From assembly GCA_022577435.1 (NCBI GenBank), contig JAKOON010000013.1:858001-922000 (forward strand): a DNA stretch of 64,000 nucleotides. The letters run 5' to 3'. Origin of the DNA: Embiotoca jacksoni. Lineage: Eukaryota > Chordata > Actinopteri > Embiotocidae. The translations under genes were made by a program, and so were the position numbers. The notes beneath the pieces are model-generated. The model had not been told where the DNA came from, made no database searches, and saw only the letters and a list, made by a program, of their open reading frames with translations. Positions 47,831 to 61,263 of the stretch are shown one piece after another (the first letter of the stretch is position 1; each line of letters begins with the position of its first letter).

Positions 47831-50031
47831 TTCCCACTATGTATAGTTAGAACAAGACTAGGTACTTCTTTTTACCCTGTAATTTTCGACCAAACTTCAT
47901 CCAACCTTAACTTGAATTCCAAATATGTTTCACCAAATCAACGCTCACAGGCTCCAGAACACACTTCATGCTTAAAACCCATGAAACGTAGATCAACTGT
48001 AATGTGGGTTGACCCAAGTAGTTCTCCCTGCTTCAGGAAACGTCTCCCTTCAATGTCCTGAAGTCTCTTCCTCTGGTCTTTTCCAAGAACAAATGCAACC
48101 ACTTGCACAATAAGGCACATGTGTGAGCGTCCTCCCGAGAGACGCCCGACATTGTAGCGGTGAGCTCGGCATGAGTTGAGGAGTAAATGGAGGGGTTACT
48201 GCTTTCTGGACCATATTGTTTCTGACAGATGGGATTTACTTTGACAGAAGAGAGACGCTCGGATAAAGGTGTGTCAAGTGCTCACCATATACGATGCTAA
48301 AGTGCACATCTGTGTTTGTGCATGCAACCAATGTTAAGGAGCGTTGTCAATACAGGAACAAAATCTGTGCTGCTCACTACATTCATAAAACCATCTGGTT
48401 GATGTTTAAAAAGGAAAATACTATTTAGCCTCTCATTCTCTCTTTCTTCCAGTTTTTTTTTTTTTGTTTTTTTTTTTTCATCATTTCTCCTTCGCCTGCC
48501 CTCCCTCCCTCCCTCTGCTTTCTTTCTCTCTCCTTCCTGTTGCTCTCGTCGATTTCTCTAAAACCCTCATCGCCATCTGTGCGATAATAATGGCACACCA
48601 GTGGGAGTTCGACTGGTGTCTCTGACAGTAATAAACAAGGCTGATGCCGTGGCATGCTTTCGAGGTGGGAGAAAATTAAACAGATAAGAGACTGCATATT
48701 GTGGCTACAAGGCACCGCTTTCGGCAAGTTGAACCCTCCAAGACGTGAAAGAGGAGCACTCGACGTGCCTGGGGAGGGAAAGCAGAAGCTGGGAGGCAGC
48801 CGCGAGAGGAGGACAAATATAAACCAGGAAACAAGGAATAAGAGAGAGAAGGCTTTTTTCTTTTTTTGGGTGACTGAGAGATGAGAGTGTGAGCAGCAGT
48901 GGGCAAAACGTCAGCGTGTCACTGTTTGCTGATGTAATTAGCACACAATGAATGCTTGATGATCTCTTGGCAGCTCCGTCTTTGTGTTACGTAAAGGGAG
49001 GACAGAGCAGCAGAGAGGACTCAGACACCATCGAGCTACATGTGCAAGAGTAGCTTTTAGTTTTACTCGCTGCAGAACCTAAGTCAACATTAAGTTTTGT
49101 TTCAACACCCTCAAACCTACAGAGAAATATGAACCAAGTACCCACCTGGATTCCTTTGTTCTCATGTATCCTATTGATCTGACAGCACTTTAACTCTCAC
49201 TAGGCTAAGCAAGCAACTGTTTATTTCAGAAATCCTGGTTCTGATGAAGCTCACGTTGTCCAGTGACACACAGCAGACACACAAAGTCTATACAGACATG
49301 AGTGTGCAAAAATAACAGCCAGATGTGTCATCATCGAGTGCTGCTAGAAACTAAACCGGACCGACATTGGCGACTTGGAGACTAGCGTCAAATAGTTAAA
49401 GCCTTGCTATGTTATGCCGGATGTTAGAAGAGCCACGTGACCCGATGTCACTGCGGGAATATATATGTCTGGCCGTCCTGCGTAGGGAATCGTTTGCAGA
49501 TGTTCCATCCCACCGGGCGAAAACATCGGGTTAATTTTAACCAATCAGCTCGCGCGGAAACAGGCTGATACTCTGCCACTGTGTGTGACAACTACCTACC
49601 GTGTCCACCATGGTGTTTTTTAAGTGTCTTTGATGAACTCCAGCAGCTCGACGAGCGTTTATTCTGCGCTCATGAAAAAGAAAGTTTCATTTGTTGTTTG
49701 GTCCATCCAACCCTCAAGTGTGCATCAGTTTCAGATTTGGTCTGGAATAATTGAAAGTAAGCTGTTTTCAAGACAGTATGTTCTGTGTCTTCGTGCAGAC
49801 GTGAATATCTGATTGGTGGCTGATTTCCTGTGATTTGGAGTTTTTCTCAAGCTGTCTTCTCAGCGCCGCTTCTTGATGCTCAGCAACTTCTCAACTTCTG
49901 ATTGATTTGTATTGAAGTCTTTGTTTTAATTAGCAAGATTTAACAAGTTTAATTGTGCAATTGCATTAGCTCACTCAGTTTGGTAAACAGCACAGAGTAT
50001 CCAATTAAGGCTCTTTCGCAAACATACACGT

Positions 50032-50033
<2 letters not shown>

Positions 50034-50118
<85 letters not shown>
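50034..50118 (+). repeat. (TG)n microsatellite, 85 bp
   Basis: Perfect TG run. The long Thr/His and Cys/Val frames over it are artefacts. Confidence 0.98.
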
Positions 50119-50119
<1 letters not shown>

Positions 50120-50626
50120 CGTGTCCGTTCTTTTATTTGTATATATACTAATTTGGGAAAAGCAATACTTTGGATGAATTTGTCAAAGCTGTCAGGAGAA
50201 TTTAAACAATAAGCTGCGTTCTGTTGTCGGAGTCGTGTCGGTGTAACAACACGAATAATGTGATTTTGACAGAAAGTGATGGGAAATGGAGAATTGGGGA
50301 CGTGCACCGCAGGCAGAAATACCTGAAAGCGTTATAATAATTGTCAAATTCAACACTGTTATGACTAATTGTACTCAGACAAATTACGATCATTAATCAC
50401 AGAGACATTTTCGGTGTGAATAACCCTCAGCCTGTGCCAACCGCAGCTTTTTAAAGATGGTTTGATAATGAATGTCCTCAAGCAGTTTGGTAAAAGGCAG
50501 TAATTTTAATTCCTGGACTTATTACTGTTTTAAGCTTCTCAATTTCACAGCAGGGAGTCTTAGCAATTAAAGGCATAACATTTTTCTCTTTTTTTGTACT
50601 GTAAATGAGCTTCTAAAGGAAGACTG

Positions 50627-50870
50627 ATGCTGTGTTCCAGATGACATACTTTCATTGGTCCACGAACAAATTGTGCTCTTACATATCACGTCGGTGGCTC
50701 CGCCCCTTTCCTCTACCCAGACAAGATGGCGACCATTTTAGGGTGGAAAGTGTCCAACGTTTTCTTTTTTTGGACTGTTTTGAGTGCATCATCCTGGTAC
50801 TTGCAGTGTATGGCATGGCACTCAAAATAGTGAGTGTTAGTACACGAGTACAACATCTGGAACACAGCAT
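50627..50870. mobile_element. 244-bp element with 17-bp perfect terminal inverted repeats
   Basis: ATGCTGTGTTCCAGATG at 50627-50643 is exactly inverted at 50854-50870. The body includes a CCATTTT-rich segment and TGCATCATCCTGGTACTTGC, which is shared in reverse with about 5515-5535. The open frames on both strands here arise from the repeat. No clear target duplication was found. Confidence 0.8.
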
Positions 50871-51888
50871 GTGTTTTTATTGGTTCTCCGTTCCACAAAT
50901 TGAGATATTGTGGATGTTCTGCACATCACTGAAAAGACATTCCCGTCTCCATCTTGATTTAAAATGAAGCTCAGTTGATTTGCTCAAAATGTGTCTGTTC
51001 ATTATGATTTTTGACTCCTTCACTAGCAGCTCAGTGGGGTTTAAGTTGTTAAATTTGTCAAAAACAATCAAACACAGTTTGTAGAAACCAAAGTATTTAC
51101 CAGTTTTAATGTGAATTCTTTTAAGATTTCCACCATGAATTGTTGGCAGTAGCTTCCATGCTGCCTGGCATTCAAAGAAGAGGAATATTTTCCAGGTAGG
51201 AAACGCTGTGAACGTGCAGGCGGTGCAGATAATGTCACTTCCTGCTGTGCTTTTTAAGGTGACTGACAGCCAGGATGTATTTCAGTACATAAAACGGCGA
51301 TCTAAATCAGCGAGCAGAAATACGGGAGAAACATTTATAATCCGACGTCGGGATCATCCTCAGGAGGTTCACAACATACTACGAGGCGTTGCATTCGGTC
51401 ATATGTGTGCGTGTGCGCGTTTTGTACGTGTGCTCGGAGTCACACACACACAGAAATTATAAATGTTTGACAGCTCTGCCTGACAGTCAGTGATAGGCTG
51501 AGGAAGCAGGAGCAGCGGAGTCATGACCTTACAGTGAAGAGACAAATACAAGAAGAAGAGAGATAGATAGGAGGTATAGGAAGTGTTTGGCACATCAAAG
51601 GTTGAAGAGTGCTGCAGCATTATCCTCCATAATGATGCACAAACACACAGTACAGTAACAAAAAACCCAGCAGTGAAGCAGAGGAGATTGCAAGAGGACA
51701 AGTGGGGGGCAGAGGAGGGGGGGAGGGGGGTGGAGGCAAGGAGTGAGGAAGTAGACATACAATAATTTGGTGATGTTCCTAATCAAGGCATCCCTTTCAA
51801 GTCAGCAGGTTTGATGTGTTAATAGGATGCAAATTTGTGCAAATGAACCGTGGTTTTCCCTCCAAAAACTCTGACTGAGATTGCACCA

Positions 51889-51891
51889 CCC

Positions 51892-51967
<76 letters not shown>

Positions 51968-51972
51968 CACAC
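51889..51972 (+). repeat. Poly(C) 20 nt joined to (AC)n
   Basis: 20 C (51889-51908) run directly into AC repeats to 51972, with one GCAC variant at 51961. Confidence 0.97.
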
Positions 51973-52638
51973 CCTGCAGGATGGGGAACTCTGAATAAAT
52001 AAGAGAAGAAGGGAAAACAAAGAAGTGTGCTATCGATTTTTGTAACAAAAAAACCAAAAGTTTTGAAGCTGCCCTCACAGACGCTGTAACGTGCCACGTC
52101 TACAGAATGAAAACGAAGGAAGACGATTTATTGCCAAAGTGCAACAACAACACGAAGCAAAAAGATGCGAGTAAAACATATATATTTACGTGGAGAAATT
52201 GCTGCAGAAAAATGAGAAAGAGAGAAACACGTAAAGAAGGCGGGATGTGGTGGTGGAGATGGAGAGGGGAGGGGGGCGGTCAGAGATTGAAGGCGACAGA
52301 AGAGGGGAGGATAGAAGAGAGACGAGCTGCGTCTGCAATATTAAGCAGGGCTGGAGTCCCGGTGCTACCTGGGAGCTGCACACCAGCCTGCTCATGTGTG
52401 CGTCTTCACTGTAGAGCGCTTCACTCTGGAAAAATGGCAGCAGTGCGCCTGAGCCTCAGACACGCCCCGTCTCCCCCTCCCTGACTAACGAGAAGCAGCC
52501 CTCCATCGGGGTGTTTTTTTTTATTTGTTTTTGATTTTACACGTGTAGCTCACATACAACCAGGCACCCGCTCTCAGACATCACCAGGACAGCGCTCAGC
52601 ATACAGCAGCTCCTTCGTGCTCCTTCTAATTTATTAAT

Positions 52639-52641
<3 letters not shown>

Positions 52642-52671
<30 letters not shown>
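52642..52671 (+). repeat. Poly(T) tract, 30 T
   Basis: Pure T run. Confidence 0.95.
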
Positions 52672-52672
<1 letters not shown>

Positions 52673-53699
52673 GTATGTTCTACCGTCTCGTCGACGCTGA
52701 CTCGGCTATAATGGCCACTTCGACATTCGTCTAGAGGTCCTGTCTGTAATCTCCCTTTTAGGCGGCCTTTCCTATAATGATTGACAGTTAAATGTAACCT
52801 GAAAATACAGAAATCCCCCGAGATATATATATATATATAGTTATAAAATAGTTAAACCAGGACCAAAGTGCTGATAAAGTGATGTCGGTGCTGTTTTGAT
52901 TCAGAGAGTAAAGCCGTCAGAAAACTGGATCAGATGCCTGAAATTCCAACAAATATGAATAGACTTCTTGAAAAGCTGCCCTGTAACATTTTATTACTGC
53001 TCTCGCTGAATTAGTACAGATAAATACACATGAAATATGCATCATATTGCTTAGGCATAATTTGTTTTGTAATGAATGAGTGATGAAAGCTGAATCAACC
53101 GAGGGAGAACTAATATGTTAATGTTACCTGGTGAAAATGATGAAAGATTTAATCAATGAATTAAACCAAACAGTCCATATGATTTCCAATCAGTGCATCT
53201 TAATCTGCATATAATATGTTTCTCATTCCCTCTTTCCATATTAGACGTTATTAGAATCAGTGTATAAATATGAATGTAGGCGTGTGTGCATGTGGGTGAG
53301 ACTGTGTGAGGGTGAGAGTGTGTTTATGTGTGTACATAAACACTTCTGGCTATAAAAAGATAATCGTGCTGCAGAAACAGCCAATAATGGAGTCATTATT
53401 TATCTTTTTCTTTTTTCTTTTTTTTGGGGGTTTAAGCTGTTTGTGCCGGCCAAGAGTGGAGAAACTCATTCAGGGGTCGCAGCCCCACAATGCTTTGCTT
53501 CAGGCTCAGACCGGACATGTAGGAGTTATTTTCCTTGAGCTGTGCTCGTGTTGGCCGAAGGTTCAACTCAGCATCTGTCAGCAGGTGTCACGCCGTGCTG
53601 GAGGTCCACCTGACGTCCACTCGGCTGGTGTCAGCGTGTTGCTGAGAGAAAAGAAGAGGATGTGGATGAATGATAGAGCGAGTATGAGAGGAAGGGAGG

Positions 53700-53720
53700 A
53701 GGAGGAGGAGGAGGAGGAGA
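53700..53720 (+). repeat. (GGA)n trinucleotide repeat
   Basis: About seven GGA/GAG units; gives a Glu run in one chance frame. Confidence 0.9.
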
Positions 53721-53826
53721 ACAAATGGAGGGGAGGGGGGGGTCTGAGAGGAGATAATGGCGGAGATCCTGACGGATGCTGACAAGCTTCCATGCACTTC
53801 TCATGTCACTGGAGCTCAACCTGTCA

Positions 53827-53827
<1 letters not shown>

Positions 53828-53898
<71 letters not shown>
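53828..53898 (+). repeat. (CA)n microsatellite
   Basis: About 71 bp of CA, followed by three CAGTA units. Confidence 0.98.
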
Positions 53899-53901
<3 letters not shown>

Positions 53902-56900
53902 CAGTACAGTAAACATTCCCTTATAGAAAAACAAGAGCTAGTTGGCATACAGGGATCAAAGCAAACAGGCTGACATGCAGCTCACAGTGGTTTCTGTCTG
54001 TTTGTACGTCCACACCGAAGCTCCTGAATCCAACTCCAACCTAAACTTTAACATCGAGTTCAAAACCCCAGAAAGCCCATTCTTATCGCACCTTTTCTCC
54101 TTCGGGGAAGTTCAGGGACGTTTGAAAACTAAGATTTCCTCAATTTCCAAAGATGTCCTCACTCCAAAAGGTCAAATATTTGTTCTCTTAAAGATGCGAG
54201 TATAAGAGCACACTTGAAACTGCAGAGTCATGGTTTCATTGGACAGATGCTCGCCAGTATAATTCATATGCTCTGTAATAACCTTCATAGTGTACAACTC
54301 TAGCTTTTACTTTGTAAGAAATGAAAGAACATTCAGCCAACTGATTTTGGGGAAACTGCTGCCAACGAATCTGCAAATAAAAACTCCGCAAATCACAAAG
54401 CCAAATGTTTTAATTCCAAACAATTAATCTCTGATTCTTTTGTTATCTGTCATCCGTAATTGTTTGTTTAATTTTGGCTCCTGCATTTTACGCCGCACAC
54501 TGAGTTGTGGGACAATAGTGTCCATCAACATTTTTTGTGAGTGCATGCTGACATCTCCGAGTTACTTACTTTTGTGAGTTTCCTCAGCGTCAATGCACTG
54601 CAAATTGAAAAAAAAAAAAGATAAAATTAATATGTTTTGTTGGAATTGGGGCACAGTTGCCAAATACAACCCGCTGGGACCATTTAACAAGTCTGTGTTC
54701 CTTGTGTCTCGCTGTGTGTATGTAAGCTGTTCACAGCCCCAAAGAAAAAAAAAAACCAGAAGCCGATTAAGTTTTTGTTGCACACAAGCTTTTCTTCACG
54801 TGCAGTTTCTCTTTTTGCTGCAGTGATTTCAAAGACTTAAAAATATTGTCCTTTTCAGACTGTAGAACATTAATTGTTTCAGACTTACGATTCGGTGCCG
54901 TTATCGTGCATCCAATCGTGTGCTTCTAAAAACGATGTTGTCTCATGATTGAAACACAGGTACTTTTCTTTGGATGGTTCTTGATCAGGTTATAATTACA
55001 CTAAAGATGTCAGCAGTGTAAACGTTTATAGCTCGTAGAGTTTACTGTGCATTAACCATCAGTGAACAATCCCTGATTGACAGCTGTGGATTTTTCTAAA
55101 GTCCAGTTCCCAAGATAAATATGTATATTTCTGAATAGTAAATGAGGGAAACCAAACACATTTAATTCAATATTCCAGTTAATCTTGCAAATCCAAAATG
55201 GTTTTTTTTTTTGCATAAACTCGCCACATTCGAGCGTTATCACGGCGCTAAACAAAACGTCCAGCTGGCCGGCTCCCGACCGAGCTCACGAGGGGATCCC
55301 GACGTTATTAACGGCACCGACGCCCCCGACCGTCAACTACTGTACTCCTGCGTTACGATTGTAGCGAATAATTGGTAAAAGGAAGAGAGAGTTGCTTCAT
55401 CAAACTTTCATTCTCAGATGGAAGTGGCTTTGCATTGTTTAACGGGGACAACAAAAGCTGTTCGGAAAAAAAAAAAAAAAAAAAAAGTCAGCTGTGCATA
55501 CAAGCTGAAAGTCTTTGCTGTGCTCTGGGAACGAGCAACGAGAAAGACGTTTTACTAGTATTGCTTTGTTGATGGGCCCAGAGGTGGGACTTGCTAATTA
55601 CTAAATTTTACCATAAAGTTGCTAAATATTAAGACCTTGCAACACTTCCAGTAAGTCTCTTCCCTGTGGTACTTCTTGCTGAGAAAATCTATTGAAGAAA
55701 CAAAAATTATCTTTTGTTTGGGTTCTGTGGAATTCGGATTTTTTTTATTATTATTATTTCCTTCCAGGAGAAAGATTTTTATTGGAACATTTTCCTCACA
55801 TTAACAAAAAACAAAAAACAAATATTTTACCAAATATTTTATTGCAGGTCCAGCATAACCTCCACAAACTTCACCTCTTATTTTTTTTAACACACTACAT
55901 GACTTCCCCTCCTCCTTCCTCACCCTCTCCGTCACACCGCTGAGGTTGAGGAGCTCTGCCATTTTTTATGTGCCAACCTGAGCCCAAGTATCATCAGTAA
56001 AAAAAAAAAAAGGATGGGGGTGAAGGATAGTGAGGAGTAAATCTATGTGTTGGACGATGCTACATCGCCCCGAGCAGGTTGGCATGTTTGCTTTTATGTC
56101 AATGTGCAGCTGAGCCGCTCGATTCGAGAGGCAGCGGCGGGCTGAAAGTACAGTGAAGGTTTTATTGAGGTCACAAAGTAACGTTATACTTCCTCTATTA
56201 GTGGACAGCACGGCGGCTTATGGATATACAAAAGGGGGGAGGGGCGGAGGGTGGGGAGGAGGGAGGAGATCGATGAGCGTTGCAGATGGAGCACAAGTCG
56301 GTGGAATTAGCTTTGATATGTGTTATAAATCAGCTGGTGGCGACCGGTGAGCTCACAATGGCGGCGGCTAACGGCTCCCAGTGTGAACATATAAACATGT
56401 GTTTCCTACAATGATGTCACAACAACACACACGCACACACAAAATATCAGTCAGGAGGAATAACGATTCATTTGATGGAATACGTTTTCTGCAAATAATT
56501 AGAAAATGAATACGACGTGATATAAAATTGCCTGAAGTGTGACTCATTATTTTCAACCCCTCTCAGTTTCTTTATTTGTAATTCCTTTCACATGCCTTTA
56601 AACCTATTAAATATGCATATACGGCTCATTATTCTATATTTTCAAGCTTTTTAATGCCGTACACTATAGAGATGTATTTACGCAACATCAAAGCGTCGGG
56701 AGTCGGGCGCCGCGGCCGGCTGTTAATAAGGATAGCAATGAAACCTCCCGGTGATGTTCACTGTGATGGTTTCTTTAGCGTACCTTCATAAATTCACAGA
56801 GGAATGTGTGCTCACGTTTTAATTTAGATGACGGAAATAGCTTTCTGTTTTTAAATTGTGCTGTAAACCACAGAAGTGGCGGTTGAGCTGATGTCTTTGT

Positions 56901-57204
56901 TGGCATTATTTATTGGTGCACACATACTGGACTGTATTTATGATGTTTTATGGAATATATTTTTTGGGGGATGCGATTTCCATCCAGTGAGGAACAACAC
57001 AATACACCGCCGGAGTTTAACCTCTTTATAGCTCTTTCTCTCTGGTTATGAATGAGCATTATCACAGTGAAATGAATCAATAAAATACATTATAAATGGC
57101 TTGTTTCGAGTCACTTCACATTTCTTTTAAGTCTGGAGGTTCTTCTCTGTTTAGTTGTAGTTGTGTTTCTGCACCAGTGACGGTTTTGGCTTGAGGCCTT
57201 TTGT

Positions 57205-57480
57205 TTTTCTTGTCGTCCATCTGTTCGTCCGTCCCGTTCTCATGATCGCGATATCTCGGGATCACCTTGAGGTATCGTCTTCAATTGCGGCGCAAACATT
57301 CACTCGGACTTGAGGATGAACTGGTTCAAATTTGGTGGTCAGAGGTCACCGTGACTCGCAACAGTTCATCGGCAAAGTATGACAGAATTTCAACGAATGT
57401 CTAACAGGATAAAAACGATGAAGTGATGATGGATTCGTATCCAAAAGGTCAAAAGTTAACTTTACTGCGACATCCCGATG
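57205..57480 (+). repeat. Diverged copy of the ~160-bp dispersed repeat
   Basis: GTCCATCTGTTCGTCCGTCC, CGCGATATCTCGGGATCACC, TTGAGGATGAACTGGTTCAA and GGTCAGAGGTCACCGTGACT follow the same order as the unit at 47500. A more decayed second unit (GGATTCG, AAAAGGTCAAAAGTTAAC) may follow from 57380. Confidence 0.65.
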
Positions 57481-58742
57481 TTCTGCAAAAACACTTTAAT
57501 GGCTATTATTCAACACCGTAACGCAGAAATTAATCGTGGGTGTCCATCTTGAAACTACTGTAAAGAGCTTCAGTGTCGGGTTGAAGTTGTGTGAAGCGTC
57601 GACATTTTTGAATTCCTAGCGTCTCTACAGCAACATCCATGTTTGAATCATCGTCTGTTTCAAGTTCAGCAGTCAGAGGAGCGAGCAGGACGTTTGTTGT
57701 GTTATGTTACAGTAAACAGGGTTTTGACATCCAAGTTTTAGTGTGAAAATAACCACTATCATTGTGTAAAGAGTAGATGTTTGTATTTCAGGTGTGACAT
57801 TTTGTTCTTCTTTTAATCCTCGTTGAATAAAAGCAGACTGTGACATTAAGCGAAGGTTATTAGTCCGGGAATACAGCGCAGTTAGTCTGTAAAAGGGCAC
57901 CTCTGCTTGCAGCACCGCCGTCGGTGATTAGTATGCTTCGTTACTGCTTTGCTAACTTTGACGAGCTGGTTGCAAAATTATGCAAAACACGCCGCAAAAG
58001 CGAGTTTACACGACTAGAAGCAAAATGCCTGAAGCGAGATCAGAGGCGCGACTGACTTCTCTGACCCGTGCAGAAATATTGATGCTGGCCCATCAGAGAG
58101 TTGGTCTCCTCCGATTGAGGCTATGGTTGGTTTTTTTTTTTTTGCCTTTCTTCATCCTCTCCAGAGATTGTGATACAGTCAAATATTTGTGATCCCACTC
58201 TGCCTGTAGGAAATGGTGCACATACTGGTTGTAGAAAATCTAATCAGAATTTTTTTTATGCTGAACGAGGGAATGAATGTGTCTCTCTGGAAAAATAATT
58301 ACCCTGCCTTGAATCAACATTGTGAATAGACTCATCACCATCAGCCACGCTACTTTAAAGAGTCTAAATACAAGGAAGCAAGCCAGACTTTTACACCCTT
58401 CATGTAAATAACTTAAAGCACTTCAAAATCAACACGGCGATTTTAAAAGGGATTTGAAGGTCGTGTCGCTACCGCGAAGCAAAGTCTAGTTTTTGAAATA
58501 GCCCGCAGTGCTGCGCAGTCATTATGAGCACTCATCTACATGTCGGGAGAAACAGTTTAACTCTACACGGTTAATCATTTATATTGTGGTTGACTCTTGT
58601 TTTTTGGGGGGGTTTAAGATCGTAGAAATGTGGTGTGAGGTGGCGACGATGGACGAACACAGTATCAGTATCACCTCCCGTCTGGAGACAAAAACTCGGT
58701 CTGCCAAAGTCACGGAAAGATTTTTGGGTTTACGCAACTCAA

Positions 58743-58895
58743 CTTACATTTATTTATAAAGCAGCTATTATACAACAACGCAACCCAAACTGTTTCACAG
58801 AACAAGATATAACAAAATTAACTTCAAACACGAGAAAAATAAGAAAAAGAGTAAGATGAAAACAATAAAACACAATTAAAAACCCCAACAATAAG
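58743..58895 (+). repeat. SINE/LINE-tail-like fragment
   Basis: ACATTTATTTATAAAGCAGC, then a CAACCCAAACTGTTTCACAG block and an A-rich tail (AACAATAAAACACAATTAAA) resemble the 3' part of fish retroposons. It is followed by A-rich simple sequence to about 58970. Confidence 0.5.
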
Positions 58896-59110
58896 TAAGA
58901 CAGTAAAACAACACAGCCTCAATTAAAAAGCTAAAAAAGATGTCTACGTTTTCTTTTGTTTAAAAAAACAGCAGTTGTTAAATCACTACAACTAATTGCA
59001 GTAAAAACTTTAGACTTTAAGAGTAAACTCCTAAAGATTTGGGTTTGATGTTGAGGTTGTTGTAAAAGACACCACCATCGATGGAGACGCCCACAGCTGC
59101 TGTCTGCCTG

Positions 59111-59163
59111 CGTGGGACGAACCATCGTGGGACGAACCATCGTGGGACGAACCACCGTGGGAC
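59111..59163 (+). repeat. 15-bp minisatellite, about 3.5 units
   Basis: CGTGGGACGAACCAT occurs at 59111 and 59126, then CGTGGGACGAACCAC at 59141, then CGTGGGAC. It codes a GRTIV repeat on one strand and MVRPT on the other, both chance frames. Confidence 0.93.
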
Positions 59164-60234
59164 TTAATGCGTGTTATTGCCGGCTGCTGCGCTTTAGCAT
59201 CTTTGGGGAAATGCCACCGTCTTATTTCCCAACTGTCCAGAAAAACATACATTTTCCCCGCTTGACATTTACTCCCCCACATCAGCATATTCCACCGCCC
59301 ACTGTCATTTACCTATTTCTCATATTTGTAGGGAAATTACGAGTACCGCAATGTGTCGCACATAAATTGAGACAGCGTGATGGACGTAGAGTTTGTGTGC
59401 ATTGCTGTTTGGTCTCCAGGGAATAAAAGCGAAGTGGAAGCGTCGTCTTCTCAGCTGACGGTAGTGTCTGTGTATAAATTATGTTTAGATCTCCTGAGTT
59501 CGGCTGTGCAGTGATATTTACAGCACTCTGCAGAGTAGCACACCTTCCTGCTGCCGCGCCTGCGTGCATGCCAGTGCAGAAAAACGCCAGCGTCTAATGA
59601 GGAGAAGAGCGATTTTTTTTTTGGGGGGGGGGGTTTGCAGCAGATGTTGAATTCTTCACATCCAGTTCAGCTACGCAGACAATTATCTAGAAGTGAGAGA
59701 CACTGTGAGGCTGTCGGAGGTCTTTTAACACTATTTACAATCGTTTAAGTGAGATAAAGAGTCATCTGACATCCGAGAAGTTTGGCAAACTGTTGCACAA
59801 CATTAATTGACACTCAGTGGAGAATGATTCGATTCAACTTCTGAAACCCCGCCTCACATATTTTGATTTCCTGTTACTGTCTTTATATTTTATATATATA
59901 TATATAAGACTTATCCGCCTCGCCGATAATACATCTTTACAATTCTCCGGACTGTTTTCCTGCATATTCGGATGTAGCTGTAAACACTCTGTAGGCTGTA
60001 GCCGTGTTCGTATACGACGCTGATCGCGGCGTTAATGTCAGAACAACAGCGGCGTGGAGAAAAGTGCGTCTTCTTCTCCGCAGCTAATCAACCATTTTCG
60101 CCGAGCGCTCTCTCTACACTGAATTTGACATGGAAAAGAAGATTAAGGGGAGCAGGAGGCATGACTGCAGTGACAACCCCATTTTAATTCTTTCTTAACT
60201 TCCACACGTTATCCCCCATCATGCTCTCACAGCC

Positions 60235-60245
60235 CCCCTCCCCCC

Positions 60246-60277
<32 letters not shown>
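60235..60277 (+). repeat. Poly(C)-poly(A) junction, 31 A
   Basis: CCCCCCTCCCCCC then 31 A. Confidence 0.93.
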
Positions 60278-60278
<1 letters not shown>

Positions 60279-60623
60279 GTACAGAAACAAGGTTGAGTGC
60301 CTGGTCACTCGCTTTTACTTTAAAAAAAAAAAAAGAAAAAAAAGAAAGATGAGCCTCTTATACTCCCTGAGACCATGAAAGACTTAAATGACTGTAAGAG
60401 CATCTATATATGTGGTATGAAATTGAAGGAAATTAAGACCTGAAGTTAAAAGCTTATATGGTGAAGCTGGTCTGGTCGAGATAGCTTTTTCTTTATTTAT
60501 TTATTTTTTATTTTTTTTGCCTTCACTGTCGAACGCAATCACCTCATGTGTTTGTGCACATGGAAGTAGGTATCAAACACGGCCATGTCGTGTCAGTGTG
60601 TCTGGTTGTTGGCATGCAGGAAC

Positions 60624-60727
<104 letters not shown>

Positions 60728-61172
60728 AAGAGAGGTGAGAGAGGAAGACCGGGCTGCGAAGGAGAGAGAGAGAAAATGAGAGAGTGAGTCCAAGGTCAGA
60801 GAGTAATTAGGCTTTTTTCTGTCAGACCAGGGAAACTGTCAAGCCTTGGGGATGAAAAGTGATTATATGGGAGTATGAGAGTAATTGAATTCTGTTGCAG
60901 AGCCAAGAGAAAGGATTGGAGTGGGAGGAAAGTGGGAGGAGGGGAGAAAGAAAAAAAAACCCAGCATGGACATGATATCAGTACCAGCTAGAAGTTGTTT
61001 TGACATTATTTTTGCGTTAGATGCCAAAATCGAGGCCCAAAAGACAGAAGAACAAACAAACATGAACATATATGAACGTTTTCCACCACGTGTTCAACAA
61101 AACTCTTTCTCTTCCCAAGTGGGAAATATGCTTTCTTCTTATTCCAGTACACAAGCTGCAATGTAAATAATT

Positions 61173-61176
<4 letters not shown>

Positions 61177-61261
<85 letters not shown>
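61177..61261 (+). repeat. (GT)n microsatellite, 85 bp
   Basis: Perfect GT run. Confidence 0.98.

Positions 61262-61263
<2 letters not shown>

Noticed and set aside
49600..49636. CCACCATGGTG, a strong Kozak-like start
   Set aside because: The frame ends after seven codons (TGA), so it encodes nothing.
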